Shown here one piece after another: positions 63,284 through 64,000 of a stretch of DNA of 64,000 bases (position 1 is its first letter; every line of letters starts with the position of its first letter). A program made the translations under genes and the position numbers. The stretch spans positions 12,618,501-12,682,500 of the forward strand of contig NZ_JAQNDO010000001.1 in the NCBI RefSeq assembly GCF_028369105.1, read 5' to 3'. The notes under the pieces were generated by a model, which saw nothing but the letters and a program-made list of their open reading frames with translations, was not told where the DNA came from and made no database searches. Origin of the DNA: Polyangium mundeleinium. Lineage in GTDB: Bacteria; Myxococcota_A; Polyangia; Polyangiales; Polyangiaceae.

Positions 63284-64000
63284 GTGTTCATGCTCGCTCG
63301 CAAAGAACGAACTCCCGAAACGCTTCCGCTGATCCCGAAGCCCACACGGCATCGATCCTCGCTTTTGGAGCCCAACGAGCCTCTTGCTCCGCTGCCGTTC
63401 GCTGCGTGGCGACGCTCCTTCCTCGAAATACCCCTGTCCCCATCGAGCGCTCCGAGCCGTGCGGAGGGCGCGGAATCGTCGACGGACGCGCGCATCCCCC
63501 TCACGGCGCCGCCGATCCAACGCAAGCCTGGCATCAGCACGCCGGGCGACGCGTACGAGCGCGAGGCGGACCATGTGGCCGATGAGGTGATGCGCATGGC
63601 TGAACCGGCGTCCATCGGCGCAGCGCCGGAAAGGGTGCAGCGCAAATGTGCGTCGTGCGAAGAGGAGGAGAAGGCGACGATCCAGGCCAAGCACGAGCCT
63701 TCGGCGAATACCGAAGGCTCGCTGGACGTCGGAGCTGCTCTGCGAGGCGCAGGACGGGGGGGCGCGCCGCTTCCCCGCGACCTCCGTTCCTTCTTCGAGC
63801 CGCGCTTCGGGTACGATTTCAATCGGGTTCGAATTCATACCGACAGCCAAGCCGCGAGTGCCGCGCGCGCGGTGAAGGCACGGGCATATACCGTCGGGCG
63901 CAATATCGTGTTCGGCGAGGGCGAATATGCACCGGCAACGGCCGATGGGAAGCGGCTCATGGCCCACGAGCTCACGCACGTGGTACAGCAGCGCGGCCTC
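63284..64000 (+). CDS. DUF4157 (eCIS-core metalloprotease-like) protein, N-terminal part
   Basis: This is 239 codons open to the right edge, with no stop in frame. The GTG start at 63284 has GGGAGG 5 nt upstream; an ATG two codons later is an alternative. The N-terminal ~80 residues are Pro/Ser-rich. IQRKPGISTPGDAYEREADH begins the DUF4157 region near residue 80. KCASCEEEE and the downstream FFEPRFGYDFNRVRIHTD are typical. The metalloprotease signature MAHELTHVVQQ lies near residue 227 (His-Glu-x-x-His). DUF4157 is the eCIS-core family, linked to extracellular contractile injection systems and toxin delivery. The rest of the gene lies beyond the window. Confidence 0.85.
   Translation, partial: MFMLARKERTPETLPLIPKPTRHRSSLLEPNEPLAPLPFAAWRRSFLEIPLSPSSAPSRAEGAESSTDARIPLTAPPIQRKPGISTPGDAYEREADHVADEVMRMAEPASIGAAPERVQRKCASCEEEEKATIQAKHEPSANTEGSLDVGAALRGAGRGGAPLPRDLRSFFEPRFGYDFNRVRIHTDSQAASAARAVKARAYTVGRNIVFGEGEYAPATADGKRLMAHELTHVVQQRGL

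Overview
The window reads as chromosomal DNA of a myxobacterium, most likely of the Polyangium/Sorangium group. It is very G+C-rich with G/C-ending codons and is densely packed. It is full of secreted lipoproteins with Gly/Ser-rich or Cys-rich extensions, and it carries Hanks-type serine/threonine kinases (one fused to an AAA/TPR module), an FHA-domain sigma-54 activator and VWA or beta-propeller surface lipoproteins. These traits are typical of the group. The genus assignment is inference. No rRNA, tRNA, insertion sequence or CRISPR array was found.

Layout, left to right. Positions 1-552 hold a minus-strand pair: a small protein resembling Tse2-type ADP-ribosyltransferase toxins and, 1 nt downstream, a short protein cut by the window edge. 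A C-rich non-coding tract follows. From 0.9 to 12 kb are a Uma2 nuclease, a cNMP-binding/TGS/nucleoside-kinase fusion, two Cys-rich lipoproteins, a translationally coupled Nudix-NAD kinase pair, an HU-type protein with a clear terminator, and citrate synthase. From 12 to 18 kb are an operon of a copper-monooxygenase-like lipoprotein with two further lipoproteins, a 36-cysteine secreted protein and gamma-glutamyltransferase. From 18 to 40 kb are stress proteins, a kinase/TPR pair, purB, a HExxH peptide-hydroxylase-like gene, a LarA homologue with a HAD phosphatase, cysH, an ArsA-type ATPase, an oxidoreductase divergent from an AraC regulator, a nicotinate phosphoribosyltransferase-like gene, a hybrid histidine kinase and a frameshifted beta-barrel-like gene.

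The most accessory-looking segment is 40.9-44.2 kb. It is a tightly coupled three-gene cassette (HEPN-like small protein, ParA/MinD-like ATPase, second P-loop ATPase) with visibly lower G+C than its surroundings. It is followed by a hypothetical gene, a perfect-period 21-bp x 15 minisatellite (45083-45397) and an FHA/sigma-54 activator. It is the best candidate for an undescribed system, possibly defensive.

From 47 to 63 kb the window is dominated by lipoproteins (Cys-rich, propeller, VWA, SMP-30-like), a 1312-residue kinase/cyclase-like/AAA/TPR regulator and an OPT-family transporter. The right edge cuts a DUF4157 (eCIS-core) protein, which points to a contractile-injection or toxin locus beyond the window.

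How genes work together: nadK, the Nudix gene and the NAPRTase-like gene touch NAD(P) metabolism. The lipoprotein clusters look like cell-surface operons. Several regulators sit divergently beside their likely targets. Start codons were chosen by Shine-Dalgarno match, signal-peptide logic and codon bias; where these disagreed the entry says so. All family assignments come from reading motifs by eye, not from database searches.
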